This document shows positions 45,584-53,972 of a DNA stretch of 64,000 bases, piece by piece. Position numbers and translations under genes: made by a program. Origin of the DNA: Hymenobacter aranciens (lineage in GTDB: Bacteria > Bacteroidota > Bacteroidia > Cytophagales > Hymenobacteraceae); contig NZ_JAUQSY010000003.1 of the NCBI RefSeq assembly GCF_030580865.1, forward strand, positions 310,001-374,000. The letters are read 5' to 3'. Every line of letters begins with the position of its first letter. The stretch's first letter is position 1. The notes under the pieces are model-generated. The model saw nothing but the letters and a program-made list of their open reading frames with translations. It was not told the DNA's origin and made no database searches.

Positions 45584-46000
45584 CTAGCCCGCCGGCGCTG
45601 GCGCCAGTACGCTCAGCAACAGTGCCTCGCCCTCCGGCGTCAGCTCATAGTAAGCACTCCGGCCCTGCGCCGGCCGCTGCAGCACGTCGGCCTCCAGCAG
45701 TATGTCCAGCGTGCGGTTGGTGCTCACGCGGTGCCCGCCCACGAGCGTGGTCAGGGCTTGCGACGTCCAGCGCCCCTGCCCCAGAAAAGCGTAGCAAATG
45801 CGCGCCGCCCGCGCCAGCCGCTTGGTCAGCGAGCCGGGCAGCAGCGGGCGCAAAGCCTCCACTAGCCGCTGCTGCACACTGGCCGCATCGTTGCGCAGCG
45901 GCGGCGGGTTGTCGCGCTCCCACAAGCGCCGCCGGAAGGCGTCAATAACTTCTGCGCTAGTTGTTTCAGTAGGCATGTCGTCAGATGAAAAGTTCGCCAT
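45584..46000 (-). CDS. winged-helix-type DNA-binding protein (putative)
   Basis: A ~138-residue protein from the ATG at 46000 (alternative at 45976). The second half looks like a winged helix-turn-helix: ICYAFLGQGRWTSQALTTLVG, then VSTNRTLDILLEADVLQRPAQGRSAYYELTPEGEALLL, similar in layout to MarR/ArsR or PadR-like wings. No effector domain or cysteine sensor is visible. A -7-type element on the minus strand (46081-46088) would start its message ~70 bp upstream. A 21-bp-period repeat array lies just behind that site and could be its operator. Assignment as a regulator is inference. Confidence 0.6.
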   Translation of the reverse strand: MANFSSDDMPTETTSAEVIDAFRRRLWERDNPPPLRNDAASVQQRLVEALRPLLPGSLTKRLARAARICYAFLGQGRWTSQALTTLVGGHRVSTNRTLDILLEADVLQRPAQGRSAYYELTPEGEALLLSVLAPAPAG

Positions 46001-46080
46001 AAGCAAGATGCTATCTTCGTAGCAACCAATCGGGTCGCCGTCAGCCCTCGCAAGATAGGCCCTCATCTACCACTTCTGCA

Positions 46081-46088
46081 CAAAGTTA
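46081..46088 (-). promoter_or_regulatory. candidate -7 element for the winged-helix gene
   Basis: On the minus strand the sequence reads TAACTTTG, an exact match to TAnnTTTG. The ATG it serves is 81 bp away. No obvious -33 TTG is at the right distance; the 21-bp array begins within 11 bp upstream. Confidence 0.4.
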
Positions 46089-46098
46089 AGTCTGAACG

Positions 46099-46308
46099 AT
46101 GCACTCGCCAGTTCATTGTATGCAACCCGATACTTATTCTATGCAATCTGATGCTCGTCGTATGCAACCCGACACTCGTAGTATGCAACCCGACACTCGT
46201 CATATGCAACCCGATACTCGTGCTATGCAACCCGATACTCGTACCATGCAACCCGATACTCGTACTATGCAATCTGATGCTTAATTTATGCAACTAGACT
46301 CCTAAGCT
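46099..46308. repeat. 21-bp tandem repeat array (MQPDTRx-type heptad)
   Basis: Ten 21-bp units, eight well conserved (46120-46287) with a degenerate unit at each end. The consensus starts ATGCAACCCGATACTCGT. The period is a multiple of three, so a plus-strand frame (46099-46284) reads a 61-residue peptide of MQPDTRx heptads, each starting with Met. It lies between the divergent winged-helix and MGMT-like genes. Whether it is translated is unknown. Confidence 0.9.
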
Positions 46309-46360
46309 GTGCATAGTTTCTTCTGGTAACGATGATTGACTCCCCATTTCATTCCTGCTA

Positions 46361-46708
46361 ATGCCCTCCCCACCCGCCGACAAGCCCAATTTCTTCGCCG
46401 ACGTCCACGCCGTTGTGCGCCTCATTCCGCCGGGCCGCGTCACCAGCTACGGCGCCATTGCCCACTACCTCGGCTCGCGGCGCGGCGCCCGCCTGGTGGG
46501 CTGGGCCATGATGGCCGCCCACACCGCCGAGCAGTTCGTGCCCGCCCACCGGGTGCTCAACCGCCTCGGCCAGCTCAGCGGCCGCCTGCACTTCGCCACC
46601 CCCACCGCCATGCAGGAGGCCCTCGAAGCCGAAGGCCTGCGCGTCGTCGACGACCAGCTGATAGGGCTGGATAAGGTGTTCTGGGACCCCGCCACCGAGC
46701 TCTTGTAG
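46361..46708 (+). CDS. alkyltransferase-like protein (MGMT family, lacks catalytic Cys)
   Basis: A 115-residue DNA-binding protein of the O6-alkylguanine alkyltransferase-like (ATL) family. It has the MGMT DNA-binding fold, with IPPGRVTSYGAIAHYLG as the helix-turn-helix region. The active-site motif PCHRV is PAHRV here (Ala62), so it cannot accept alkyl groups. ATL proteins bind O6-alkylguanine lesions and hand them to nucleotide excision repair. It is unlikely to be a defective MGMT, since the surrounding motif is well kept. It stands alone between two repeat-containing intergenic regions. Confidence 0.88.
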   Translation: MPSPPADKPNFFADVHAVVRLIPPGRVTSYGAIAHYLGSRRGARLVGWAMMAAHTAEQFVPAHRVLNRLGQLSGRLHFATPTAMQEALEAEGLRVVDDQLIGLDKVFWDPATELL

Positions 46709-46748
46709 GCCGCCATTCCGCCATTCTTAACCCCAACTTTACCTACGC

Positions 46749-46783
46749 TTTGCCAGGTCTGCAGCCGGCGGCTATTATCTTTG
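46749..46783 (+). promoter_or_regulatory. candidate promoter of the TonB receptor gene
   Basis: TTTG at 46749-46752 and TATCTTTG (an exact TAnnTTTG match) at 46776-46783, separated by 23 nt. This is slightly longer than the common 19-21 nt. The ATG at 46821 lies 38 bp downstream. Confidence 0.55.
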
Positions 46784-46820
46784 TAGTCCCCTAATTGTAC
46801 CGGGTGCATTTTTTGGCAAT

Positions 46821-49568
46821 ATGAAGCATTTTTTAAGCCTTGTGCTGGTTTGTCTGCTCGCGCTGCCCGCGCTGGCCCAAACCACTTATTCCGTGCGTGG
46901 TCGGGTTGTCGATGCCGTATCGGGCGAAACCCTGCCCGGCGCTACCGTGCAGCTCACCGGCAACGGCCAGAACACCGGCGCCGGCGCCGACTCCGACGGC
47001 AACTACAAGATTGCCAACCTGCCGGCCGGTACCTACACCATCCTGGGTAGCTTCATCGGCTACAAGCCCGTCACCCAGACGGTCAAAATCACCACCCAGA
47101 ACGTGGTGGCCACCTTCCGCCTGCCCACCGACAACGCCAGCCTCGACGAAGTAACCGTGGTGGCCTCGCAGGCCCAGGAGCGCTCCACCCCCGTGGCCTT
47201 CGCCGCCGTCAACGAGGTCAAGCTGCGCGAAACCCTCTCCAACCGCGACCTGCCCATGATTCTCAACGAGACGCCCGGCGTGTACGCTACCCAGGGCGGC
47301 GGCGGCACCGGCGACTCGCGCATCAACGTGCGCGGCTTCGACCAGCGCAACGTGGCCGTGCTCGTGAACGGTGTGCCGGTGAATGACATGGAAAACGGCT
47401 CCGTCTTCTGGTCCAACTGGGACCTCGGCGACGTCACCAAGTCCCTCCAGGTACAGCGCGGCCTCTCGGCTTCCAAAATCGCCGTGCCCTCCGTGGGCGG
47501 CACCATCAACGTGCTCACCAAGGGCTTCGACGACAAGCGCAGCATCCTGGCCCGTGTCGAAACCGGCTCCAACAACTACCGCAAGTCGTCGCTCATGCTC
47601 AGCAGCGGCACCCTGCCCGGCGACTGGGCCTTCACCTTCTACGGCTCGCGCCGCACCTCCGACGGCTGGGTGCAGCAGGCCTACGACGACGCCTGGACCT
47701 ACTTCGGCAACATCAGCAAGCGCCTCGGCCCCCACCGCCTCTCGCTCACCGCCATGGGTTCGCCCCAAAGCCACGGCCAGCGCAGCTTCACCCAGCGCAT
47801 CAACGCATTCTCTAACGAGAAAGCCAACGAGGTAGGCGCCCGCTCCGGCACCGAGTACGGCTTCGACTACAACCCTTACTGGGGCAAGCTCAACCGCCGC
47901 TACCGCGACAGCAGCGGTGCCATCGTCAACGGCCCCACCGAAACCCTCAACGAGCGCGCCAACTACTACCACAAGCCCCAGATTAACCTCAACGACTTCT
48001 GGCAGGTCAACGACAAGCTCTTTATCTCGACCGTGCTCTACGCCTCGTACGGCAACGGCGGCGGCATTACCGGCCTCACCAGCCCGGGCAACTCTACCTC
48101 CCTGCCCGCCAAAAACGGCCAGACCGACTTCCAGACCATCTACGACAACAACGCTAACCTGGGCACCATCACTAACCCCGACAAAAAGGCCACGGGTATG
48201 CTCATCAACAGCGTCAACAGCCACCGCTGGTACGGCTTCGTGGTGGGCGCCGACTACGCCCTGAACGAACAGCTGACCCTCTCGGCCGGCGTCGATGGCC
48301 GCACGTACTACGGCCTGCACTACCGTGAAATCCGCGACCTGCTCGGCGCCAACTACGCCGCCATCCCCTCGGGTACCGACCGCAACAGCGACCCCGCCAC
48401 CCGCCTGGGCGTGGGCGACAAGCTGGGCTACAACTACGACGGCAAAACCCAGTGGCTGGGCGCCTACACCCAGCTCGAATACAAAACGCCCGTACTGTCG
48501 GCCGTGGTGAGCGCCACCGTTTCGCAGATTAACTACAAGCGTATCGACTACTTCCAGGCCAAGCAGCTGACCGTGGGCGACTCGACCTATTCGCTGGGCT
48601 TTGGCCAGAGTGTCACCATCCCATCCGATACGCCCGGCCAGCCCGGTACCACCTACACCGCCGCCGACGCCCAAAACGTCGAAACTCCCTGGGTGGACTT
48701 CACCGGCTACAGCTTCAAAGGCGGCGTCAACTACAACCTCACCGAGCACGACAACCTGTTTTTCAACGCCGGCTACATCAGCCGCGTGCCGTTCTTCAAC
48801 CAAGTGTACACCACCAACGGCGTGCGCTACCCCAACGTGCGCCCCGAAGGCATCACCAGCTTCGAACTGGGCTACGGCATCAGCTACCCCAACCTAAAGG
48901 CCACCCTGAATGCCTACTACACGCTGTGGACCAATAAATCGACGAACTCCTACAATTCCACCGACCTCGTCTACACCAGCGTGCGCAACGTCGATGCCCG
49001 CCACATGGGCGTCGAGCTGAGCGTGGCCCAGGAAATCAGCCGCCGCGTGCAGCTCAACGCCGCCATCTCCATCGGCGACTGGCGCTGGATTGGCCAGGGC
49101 CTGGCCACCTACTCCGACGAAGCCGGCATCCTCATTGCCGACCGCGCGCAGAACGTGCCCGTGTACCTCGACAACGTGCACGTGGGCGACGCCGCCCAGA
49201 ACCAGTTCCAGCTCGGCCTGCGCGTCGAGCCCATCCGCGGGGCCTACATCCGCCCGTCGTTCCTGCTCTTCACCAAGTACTACGCCGCCTTCAACCCCGA
49301 CAACATCCTCAACCCCGACACCCGCACCGACTCGTACCGCCTGCCCACCAGCCGCCAGTTCGACATGCACTTCGGCTACGACCTCAAGCCTTTCTTCAAT
49401 GACCAGGTGCGCATCGGCTTCAAAGCCTCGGTGCTGAACGTGCTCAACGAGTTCTACTTCACCGACGTGAATAACTCGTCCAGCACCAACGTAGTCGACC
49501 CCAACAACCTGAACGTATTCTTCAACCGCGGCCGCACCTTCACCATCGGCATGTCGGTAGCGCTGTAA
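46821..49568 (+). CDS. TonB-dependent receptor
   Basis: Outer-membrane active transporter, 915 residues, with a signal peptide (MKHFLSLVLVCLLALPALAQ). A CarboxypepD_reg domain (residues ~24-105, ending KITTQNVVATFRL) is followed by the plug (~110-240; LPMILNETPGVYATQGGGG, VRGFDQRNVAVLVNGVPVNDME) and a 22-strand barrel ending in FNRGRTFTIGMSVAL with a C-terminal aromatic-rich strand. No SusD partner is adjacent, so it is a stand-alone receptor. The TPVAFAAVNEVKLRE linker and GGTGDSRINVRGFDQR motif are common in Cytophagales receptors of unknown substrate. It has its own promoter candidate and a strong terminator. Confidence 0.93.
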   Translation: MKHFLSLVLVCLLALPALAQTTYSVRGRVVDAVSGETLPGATVQLTGNGQNTGAGADSDGNYKIANLPAGTYTILGSFIGYKPVTQTVKITTQNVVATFRLPTDNASLDEVTVVASQAQERSTPVAFAAVNEVKLRETLSNRDLPMILNETPGVYATQGGGGTGDSRINVRGFDQRNVAVLVNGVPVNDMENGSVFWSNWDLGDVTKSLQVQRGLSASKIAVPSVGGTINVLTKGFDDKRSILARVETGSNNYRKSSLMLSSGTLPGDWAFTFYGSRRTSDGWVQQAYDDAWTYFGNISKRLGPHRLSLTAMGSPQSHGQRSFTQRINAFSNEKANEVGARSGTEYGFDYNPYWGKLNRRYRDSSGAIVNGPTETLNERANYYHKPQINLNDFWQVNDKLFISTVLYASYGNGGGITGLTSPGNSTSLPAKNGQTDFQTIYDNNANLGTITNPDKKATGMLINSVNSHRWYGFVVGADYALNEQLTLSAGVDGRTYYGLHYREIRDLLGANYAAIPSGTDRNSDPATRLGVGDKLGYNYDGKTQWLGAYTQLEYKTPVLSAVVSATVSQINYKRIDYFQAKQLTVGDSTYSLGFGQSVTIPSDTPGQPGTTYTAADAQNVETPWVDFTGYSFKGGVNYNLTEHDNLFFNAGYISRVPFFNQVYTTNGVRYPNVRPEGITSFELGYGISYPNLKATLNAYYTLWTNKSTNSYNSTDLVYTSVRNVDARHMGVELSVAQEISRRVQLNAAISIGDWRWIGQGLATYSDEAGILIADRAQNVPVYLDNVHVGDAAQNQFQLGLRVEPIRGAYIRPSFLLFTKYYAAFNPDNILNPDTRTDSYRLPTSRQFDMHFGYDLKPFFNDQVRIGFKASVLNVLNEFYFTDVNNSSSTNVVDPNNLNVFFNRGRTFTIGMSVAL

Positions 49569-49594
49569 GTAATGGTTCAGAGTTTATTGTGAGC

Positions 49595-49633
49595 ACAAAC
49601 AAAAAGCCCCGCAGATGCGGGGCTTTTTGTTTA
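49595..49633. terminator. bidirectional Rho-independent terminator
   Basis: A perfect hairpin (arms about AAAAAGCCCCGC and mirror, AGAT loop) with T-run on one strand and A-run on the other. It lies between the convergent TonB receptor and response regulator genes. Confidence 0.92.
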
Positions 49634-49666
49634 GGAGCCTTTCAATAGCTTATTCTTGGTTAACCG

Positions 49667-50065
49667 TTAGCTCCGTCCTGCCGCCGCCATAATGGCGCTG
49701 CGCATTTCCTCGGGCGAGGTGTTTTTGAGCAGGTAGCTGTGGGCGCCGTCGGCCAGCACGGTGCTGACGAGCGACGCATCGTCGTGCATGGAAATGATAA
49801 CCACCCGCACCCACGGAAACTGTGAGCGCAGCAGGCGGGTGGTTTGCAAGCCGTCGAGGACGGGCATTTGCATGTCCATCAGGGCCACGTCGGGGCGCAC
49901 GCCCTGGTCAAGGCATTCGAGCAGCTCCTGGCCGTTGCCGGCTTCGCACACCACTTCAATGCCCTGGTAGCCACCAAGCAGTGCCATCAGGCCTTTGCGA
50001 AACAGAATATGGTCGTCGACAATAGCGAGGCGCACCGGCGGGAGCGTGGAAGCAGCAGGGTTCAT
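49667..50065 (-). CDS. receiver-only response regulator, cassette B
   Basis: A 132-residue single receiver domain: acidic pair in IVDDH, phospho-acceptor Asp64 in LMDMQMPVLDG, Lys in YLLKNTSP. It resembles the receiver half of the cassette A regulator but stops at AGRS with no LuxR-type helix-turn-helix. The remaining ~97 bp to the TonB receptor hold a terminator, not a lost output domain. It overlaps the kinase gene by an ATGA, so expression is coupled. It may act as a phosphate sink, on a protein partner, or be a truncated regulator. Confidence 0.88.
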   Translation of the reverse strand: MNPAASTLPPVRLAIVDDHILFRKGLMALLGGYQGIEVVCEAGNGQELLECLDQGVRPDVALMDMQMPVLDGLQTTRLLRSQFPWVRVVIISMHDDASLVSTVLADGAHSYLLKNTSPEEMRSAIMAAAGRS

Positions 50066-50889
50066 GAGGCAAGGGGGTAAGAGGGGGAAACCGGCGCCGG
50101 GGCCAGGCGCGTCACGGGCAATATTGCTTCGACCTGGGTACCCCCGCCCGGGGTAGAGTGGTAGCGCAGCTGGCCGCCCAGTACCGCCACGCGGCTCCGC
50201 AAGTTAATGAGTCCCATGCCCACGGGCGGGCCGAGGGGCGCCGGGGCGGGCAGTTCTTCCAGGATGGCCAGGTTGAAGCCCTGGCCATCGTCGGTATAAA
50301 TCAGCGTGAGGAGCCTGGGCTCGGCCTTGAGCCGCAGGCAGATGTGGCGGGCCTGGGCGTGGCGCAGGCCATTGGCCAGCAGCTCCTGCGCAATGCGATA
50401 CACCATCAGCTCGTGGGCCGGAATGTAGCGCTCCAGCGGCGGCTGGTCGTGCTCCAGGCGCACATCGAGGCCCTGGTCGGTGGGGATGGCCTGCACCAGC
50501 GCCCGCAGGGCCTGCGTCAGGCCCAGCTGCTGCAGCGTGGCCGGCTGCAGGTTGCGCGAGATGCGGCGCACCTCGGCCACCGCCTGGTCGATGAGGTGGC
50601 TGGCCTCGGGGGCCGGCACCGTGCCGGGGGCGTAGAGGTGCAGCTTGGCCAGCGCCAGAATAGTGCCCACGCCATCGTGCAGCTCGCCGGCAATGCGCTG
50701 CCGCTCATCTTCCTGCGCCACCAGCGCGGCGGTCAGGGCTTGCTGCTGGGCGGTTTCGAGCACCTGCGCCAGCTCGCGCTGCTGCCGCAGCCGGCTGGTC
50801 TGGTAGCGCATCAGAAAGCCCACCAGTGCCAGCACCAGCAGCAGCAGCGTAGGCGTGGCCAGCAGCACAGGTAGCAGCATTGAGTCCAT
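50062..50889 (-). CDS. sensor histidine kinase (HisKA_3), cassette B
   Basis: A ~275-residue kinase with one N-terminal membrane helix (LPVLLATPTLLLLVLALVGFL). A coiled coil leads to the HisKA_3 phospho-acceptor His71 in GELHDGVGTILALAK, then the HATPase_c domain (YRIAQELLANGLRHAQ, YTDDGQGFN). The ATG at 50889 gives an N-terminus like the cassette A kinase; a longer frame from an ATG at 51009 would overlap the 7-TM gene by 38 bp. There is no sensor domain, so the 7-TM protein is the likely input. The kinase stop overlaps the regulator start. Confidence 0.88.
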   Translation of the reverse strand: MDSMLLPVLLATPTLLLLVLALVGFLMRYQTSRLRQQRELAQVLETAQQQALTAALVAQEDERQRIAGELHDGVGTILALAKLHLYAPGTVPAPEASHLIDQAVAEVRRISRNLQPATLQQLGLTQALRALVQAIPTDQGLDVRLEHDQPPLERYIPAHELMVYRIAQELLANGLRHAQARHICLRLKAEPRLLTLIYTDDGQGFNLAILEELPAPAPLGPPVGMGLINLRSRVAVLGGQLRYHSTPGGGTQVEAILPVTRLAPAPVSPSYPLAS

Positions 50890-50971
50890 GAGCAGGGACG
50901 GCGGAGAGGCGAAGAGAGGGCCGATTTGTAATCCCAAAAGCAGCAGCAATGTCTGAAAAAGCCCGCCGGTT

Positions 50972-51664
50972 TTAGCTGCCGGTGACCGGACGCTGGGTTT
51001 CGGGGCCATCGGGGCGGGCTCGTAAGAAGGCCATCGTCAGCAGAGTGTTGAAAATCAAGCCTGAAATTGCCACTACCCCAAAGTAGATTTTATTCTGCGC
51101 CACCGACGCCCTGGTGAAGTCGAGGCTGAAAAATACAACGGTACCGGCCGAATATATCAGCTGCCCCACGCTCAGCAGAAACATAGGGTTGCTGCGGAGC
51201 CGCTCGCGTGGAGGCTCGCGCGACAGTTGCTCAAGGTAGGCCAGCGCCAGCGCGGCCAGCAAGCCGCACTGCAGGGTGCGGAAATAGGTCATCATCAGGC
51301 CCATTTCCTGGCGCAAGCCCACGTATACCCCGGCCAGCAGGCCCACCGTGGCCAGCCCCACAAACAGCCAGCGCAACCAGCGCAGCTGCAATACCTGAAA
51401 GTACACGGCCGTGAACAGTATTATCTTGCCGGCGTTGAACGCCATCAGGTACAGCAGGTTGCTGTGGTGCGTCCACTCGGCCCAGCGGGCAGCCACCACG
51501 CTCAGGGCCGACAGGTACACGTAGGAGCTCAGCAGCCGCATAAGCGGTGACAGCTGCGACCAACGCCGCCAGCTGACCACCATCGGCACGATAATGCTGA
51601 CCTGCATGAGCAGGCTCAGGGCCTCGGAGGCGATGACCAGCTGAGTAGTGCTAACGAGAAGCAT
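50972..51664 (-). CDS. 7-TM membrane protein of signalling cassette B
   Basis: A 230-residue protein with seven hydrophobic segments and no large soluble domain, homologous by order and by motif (PMFLLSVGQLIYSAGTVVFFSL) to the cassette A protein at 16611-17264. It starts 13 bp after the small CPP protein gene and runs into the kinase. It is probably the membrane sensor or ligand-binding partner of the kinase. Family name unknown. Confidence 0.78.
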   Translation of the reverse strand: MLLVSTTQLVIASEALSLLMQVSIIVPMVVSWRRWSQLSPLMRLLSSYVYLSALSVVAARWAEWTHHSNLLYLMAFNAGKIILFTAVYFQVLQLRWLRWLFVGLATVGLLAGVYVGLRQEMGLMMTYFRTLQCGLLAALALAYLEQLSREPPRERLRSNPMFLLSVGQLIYSAGTVVFFSLDFTRASVAQNKIYFGVVAISGLIFNTLLTMAFLRARPDGPETQRPVTGS

Positions 51665-51677
51665 CGTGGCGCAAGGC

Positions 51678-51995
51678 CTAGCTGTTGAGTAGGTTGGAGC
51701 TGCTGCTGTAGGGCGGGCAGCAGCTCGATTCGTCGGCTACGATGTTATCGTTTTCCAGCAAATCGTTTTGCTCGGCATCGGCGGCCACGGCCAGCAGCTG
51801 CCGGTCGCCGTTATCATCGAGGCCGTAGTAGAAGCGAATGCCCACGGCGCCTTCCTCGGCCAGCAGCTGCTCCAGAATTTCACGCCCAAAAAAATGGGCG
51901 TTGTTACCCGAAGTCGAATTGTCGCGGAAGTTGCGCGTCCAGTCGCCGGCAGTGTTTGGGTCGATGGAGGTGCCTTCAGAGCCGTCAAATGCCAT
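51678..51995 (-). CDS. small CPP-motif protein of signalling cassette B
   Basis: A 105-residue soluble protein without a signal peptide. The middle reads AHFFGREILEQLLAEEGAVG, then IRFYYGLDDNG, then LLAVAADA. The C-terminus has SSCCPPYSSSSNLLNS. It matches the cassette A small protein in the RE-x-LL, IR-x-Y-x-G, V-A-A and CPP features, so the family is probably conserved although I cannot name it. A good promoter (52037-52068) stands 42 bp upstream of the ATG at 51995. It is the first gene of the cassette operon. Confidence 0.75.
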   Translation of the reverse strand: MAFDGSEGTSIDPNTAGDWTRNFRDNSTSGNNAHFFGREILEQLLAEEGAVGIRFYYGLDDNGDRQLLAVAADAEQNDLLENDNIVADESSCCPPYSSSSNLLNS

Positions 51996-52036
51996 GATTG
52001 ATGCAGATTGAAATGGTGAGAAAAAATATTTTGGCC

Positions 52037-52068
52037 GAAAGATAGATTAAATAGGAATGATAATCCAA
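52037..52068 (-). promoter_or_regulatory. candidate promoter of signalling cassette B
   Basis: On the minus strand: TTG (52066-52068), 21 nt, then TATCTTTC (52037-52044), matching 7 of 8 of TAnnTTTG. Predicted transcription begins ~35 bp before the ATG at 51995. Confidence 0.6.
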
Positions 52069-52108
52069 TCTTTTATCAGAAATTCTTTTTCCCTGAAAAT
52101 ACAATTGC

Positions 52109-52417
52109 TTAAAAACGCCAGCTGGTTTGCGTCGGCCGGCCGGGGCCGCCGGGCTGCTCGGGTTCGTCGTCAAGTTCATCGTCTTCGTCATCAAGCTCTT
52201 CATCGTCTCCTTCCTCCGGCAGTTCCTCATCGTCCTCATCGAGCGAGTCGAACACGCGGTCCAGGGAGGCTTCGGCGTGGCGCAGCTTGTGGCGGCAGAG
52301 GCGAATAAGCTCGGCCGAGCGCTCGACGCGGGTCGTAAGGTCGTCCACGTCGATAGCGTCGGTTTCGAGGGCGCGCAGAATGGTTTCCAGCTCGGCAATG
52401 GCTTCGCGGTAGGTCAT
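52109..52417 (-). CDS. xseB: exodeoxyribonuclease VII small subunit
   Basis: Small subunit of ExoVII, which degrades single-stranded DNA with the XseA subunit. It has 102 residues from the ATG at 52417. The N-terminal ~65 residues (MTYREAIAELETILRALE, then LTTRVERSAELIRLCRHKL) are the conserved three-helix XseB fold. The rest is a very acidic, Asp/Glu-rich tail (EDDEELPEEGDDEELDDEDD), longer than usual for XseB. It lies just downstream of xseA with ~50 bp between. Confidence 0.88.
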   Translation of the reverse strand: MTYREAIAELETILRALETDAIDVDDLTTRVERSAELIRLCRHKLRHAEASLDRVFDSLDEDDEELPEEGDDEELDDEDDELDDEPEQPGGPGRPTQTSWRF

Positions 52418-52466
52418 TAGTGGTGAAATGGTGAGGTGGTGAAATAGTGAGTAACAGAGGCGGAAT

Positions 52467-53813
52467 TCAATTGCCGCTTTCGGGGTGTAGCGCTGCCGCC
52501 ACGGCCAGCCGCAGCTCGGCGCGGTGCAGGCTGCGCTCCACCGCCAGTTGCAACAGAAAGCGCTGGCGTAATACTTCCTCGCGGCGGCGCTGGTGGTGGC
52601 GGCCGAAGCGTCGGAGCAGCGCCCGGCCGCGTTGCCGCAGCTTACGCTGCTCGCGGGCAGTGAATTGCCGGGCTGCCCGGGGTAGCGCGTGGCGCAGGCG
52701 TTCCACTTGGGAAGCCTGCTGCCGCAGTTGCTCGCGGGGCGCCTGGGCTGCCTGCCGAATGCGCTGCTGCAGGTCGGTGCGCGCTGCCAGCAGGTGCTGG
52801 CGTGCCGCCTGATGGTGGCGCCGGGCCACCGCATCGAGCTGCTGGTGGTGGTGGGCCAGGCGGCGGCGGGCCAGGGCCACCACCTGCTCGCCATAGCCCA
52901 GAAAGGCCGCTTCGAGCCGGGCCAGCCGCTCGACCAGGAAGGCGGCCACGGCGGTGGGTGTTTTGAGGGCGCGGTGGGCGGTGAGGTCCACCACGGCCTC
53001 GTCGCGCTCGTGGCCGATGCCCGTGAGCACCGGCAGCGGAAACGCGCCGATGGCCGCCGCCAGTCCGTAATCGTCGAAGGCCAGCAAATCCGTTTTGCTG
53101 CCGCCCCCGCGAATGAGCACGACCACCTGAAAATCCGCCCGCCGTGCCTGGATGCCCGCCAGCGCCGCCCGGATGCTGGCGGGCGCCTCTTCGCCCTGCA
53201 TGGTGGCCGGGAAGAGCGTCAGCGAAAAGTCGTAAGGCGCCTCGCGCAGCTGCTGCACAAAGTCCTGAAAACCGGCAGCAGTGGGGGAGGAGATGACGGC
53301 CACGTGCTGCGGCGCCAGCGCCAGCGGCCGCCGCTTCTGCATCTCCAGCAGGCCTTTGTCGGCCAGTTTGGCCAGCGTGAGCTGGCGCTGGCGGGCCAGC
53401 TCGCCCACGGTGTAGCTGGGGTCGATGGCCTGCACGTCGAGGCTGAGGCCGTACTGCTCATGAAAGCGCACCTGCACCCGCAGCAGCAGCCGGAGGCCGG
53501 GCCGCAGCAGCTGGCCGGTGGCCTGCTCGAAGGCGGGCGCTACCTGCTGGTAGCGCTGGCTCCAGAGCGTGGCCCGCGCCTGGGCCTTGAGCGGCAGGCC
53601 GCGGTTATCGGTCGTATTCTCAATGAGGGTGAGGTAGCAATGGCTGCCGGCGAAGCGCGGCACGGTCAGCTCGGCCACCTCGGCTACCACCCAATAAGCC
53701 TCGGCAAACTGGCGGTGCAACGTGTGCTTCACCTCGGCCAGCAGGGCGGCCAGGCCCAGCGGCGGGGGCGGTGGCGGGGCCAGAAATTCGGGACGGCGGT
53801 TGTAGAGCGGCAT
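52467..53813 (-). CDS. xseA: exodeoxyribonuclease VII large subunit
   Basis: Catalytic subunit of ExoVII, 448 residues from the ATG at 53813 (MPLYNRRPEF). It has an N-terminal OB-fold nucleic-acid-binding domain (about residues 18-120, VAEVAELTVPRFAGSHCYLTL) and the catalytic core with AVISSPTAAGFQDF, the VVLIRGGGSKTDLLAFDD motif and TGIGHERDEAVVDLTAHRALKTPTAVA. A long helical C-terminal part (Arg/Gln-rich) follows. The open frame runs on past the start for 2 kb but is antisense to the M13 gene. Co-transcribed with xseB. Confidence 0.93.
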   Translation of the reverse strand: MPLYNRRPEFLAPPPPPPLGLAALLAEVKHTLHRQFAEAYWVVAEVAELTVPRFAGSHCYLTLIENTTDNRGLPLKAQARATLWSQRYQQVAPAFEQATGQLLRPGLRLLLRVQVRFHEQYGLSLDVQAIDPSYTVGELARQRQLTLAKLADKGLLEMQKRRPLALAPQHVAVISSPTAAGFQDFVQQLREAPYDFSLTLFPATMQGEEAPASIRAALAGIQARRADFQVVVLIRGGGSKTDLLAFDDYGLAAAIGAFPLPVLTGIGHERDEAVVDLTAHRALKTPTAVAAFLVERLARLEAAFLGYGEQVVALARRRLAHHHQQLDAVARRHHQAARQHLLAARTDLQQRIRQAAQAPREQLRQQASQVERLRHALPRAARQFTAREQRKLRQRGRALLRRFGRHHQRRREEVLRQRFLLQLAVERSLHRAELRLAVAAALHPESGN

Positions 53814-53972
53814 TGCTGCTAAGTTACGCGGCGGGAACATCTCGCGGCCGTGCAACCGTTGGGCGCGCGCGTGGTCCTTGCCGCCAACTGTTACCCCCAA
53901 GTTATGGGCAGGCCGCTGGCCGGACGTATCTTGCGGCCGAATTCCCCAATTTTCACCCTCATTTCCATTTGC

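Noticed and set aside
46099-46308. Possible CRISPR array
   Set aside because: Units are contiguous 21-bp tandem copies without spacers, and no cas genes are near.
46821-49568. SusC/SusD polysaccharide utilisation locus
   Set aside because: No SusD-like gene or glycoside hydrolase adjoins the TonB receptor.
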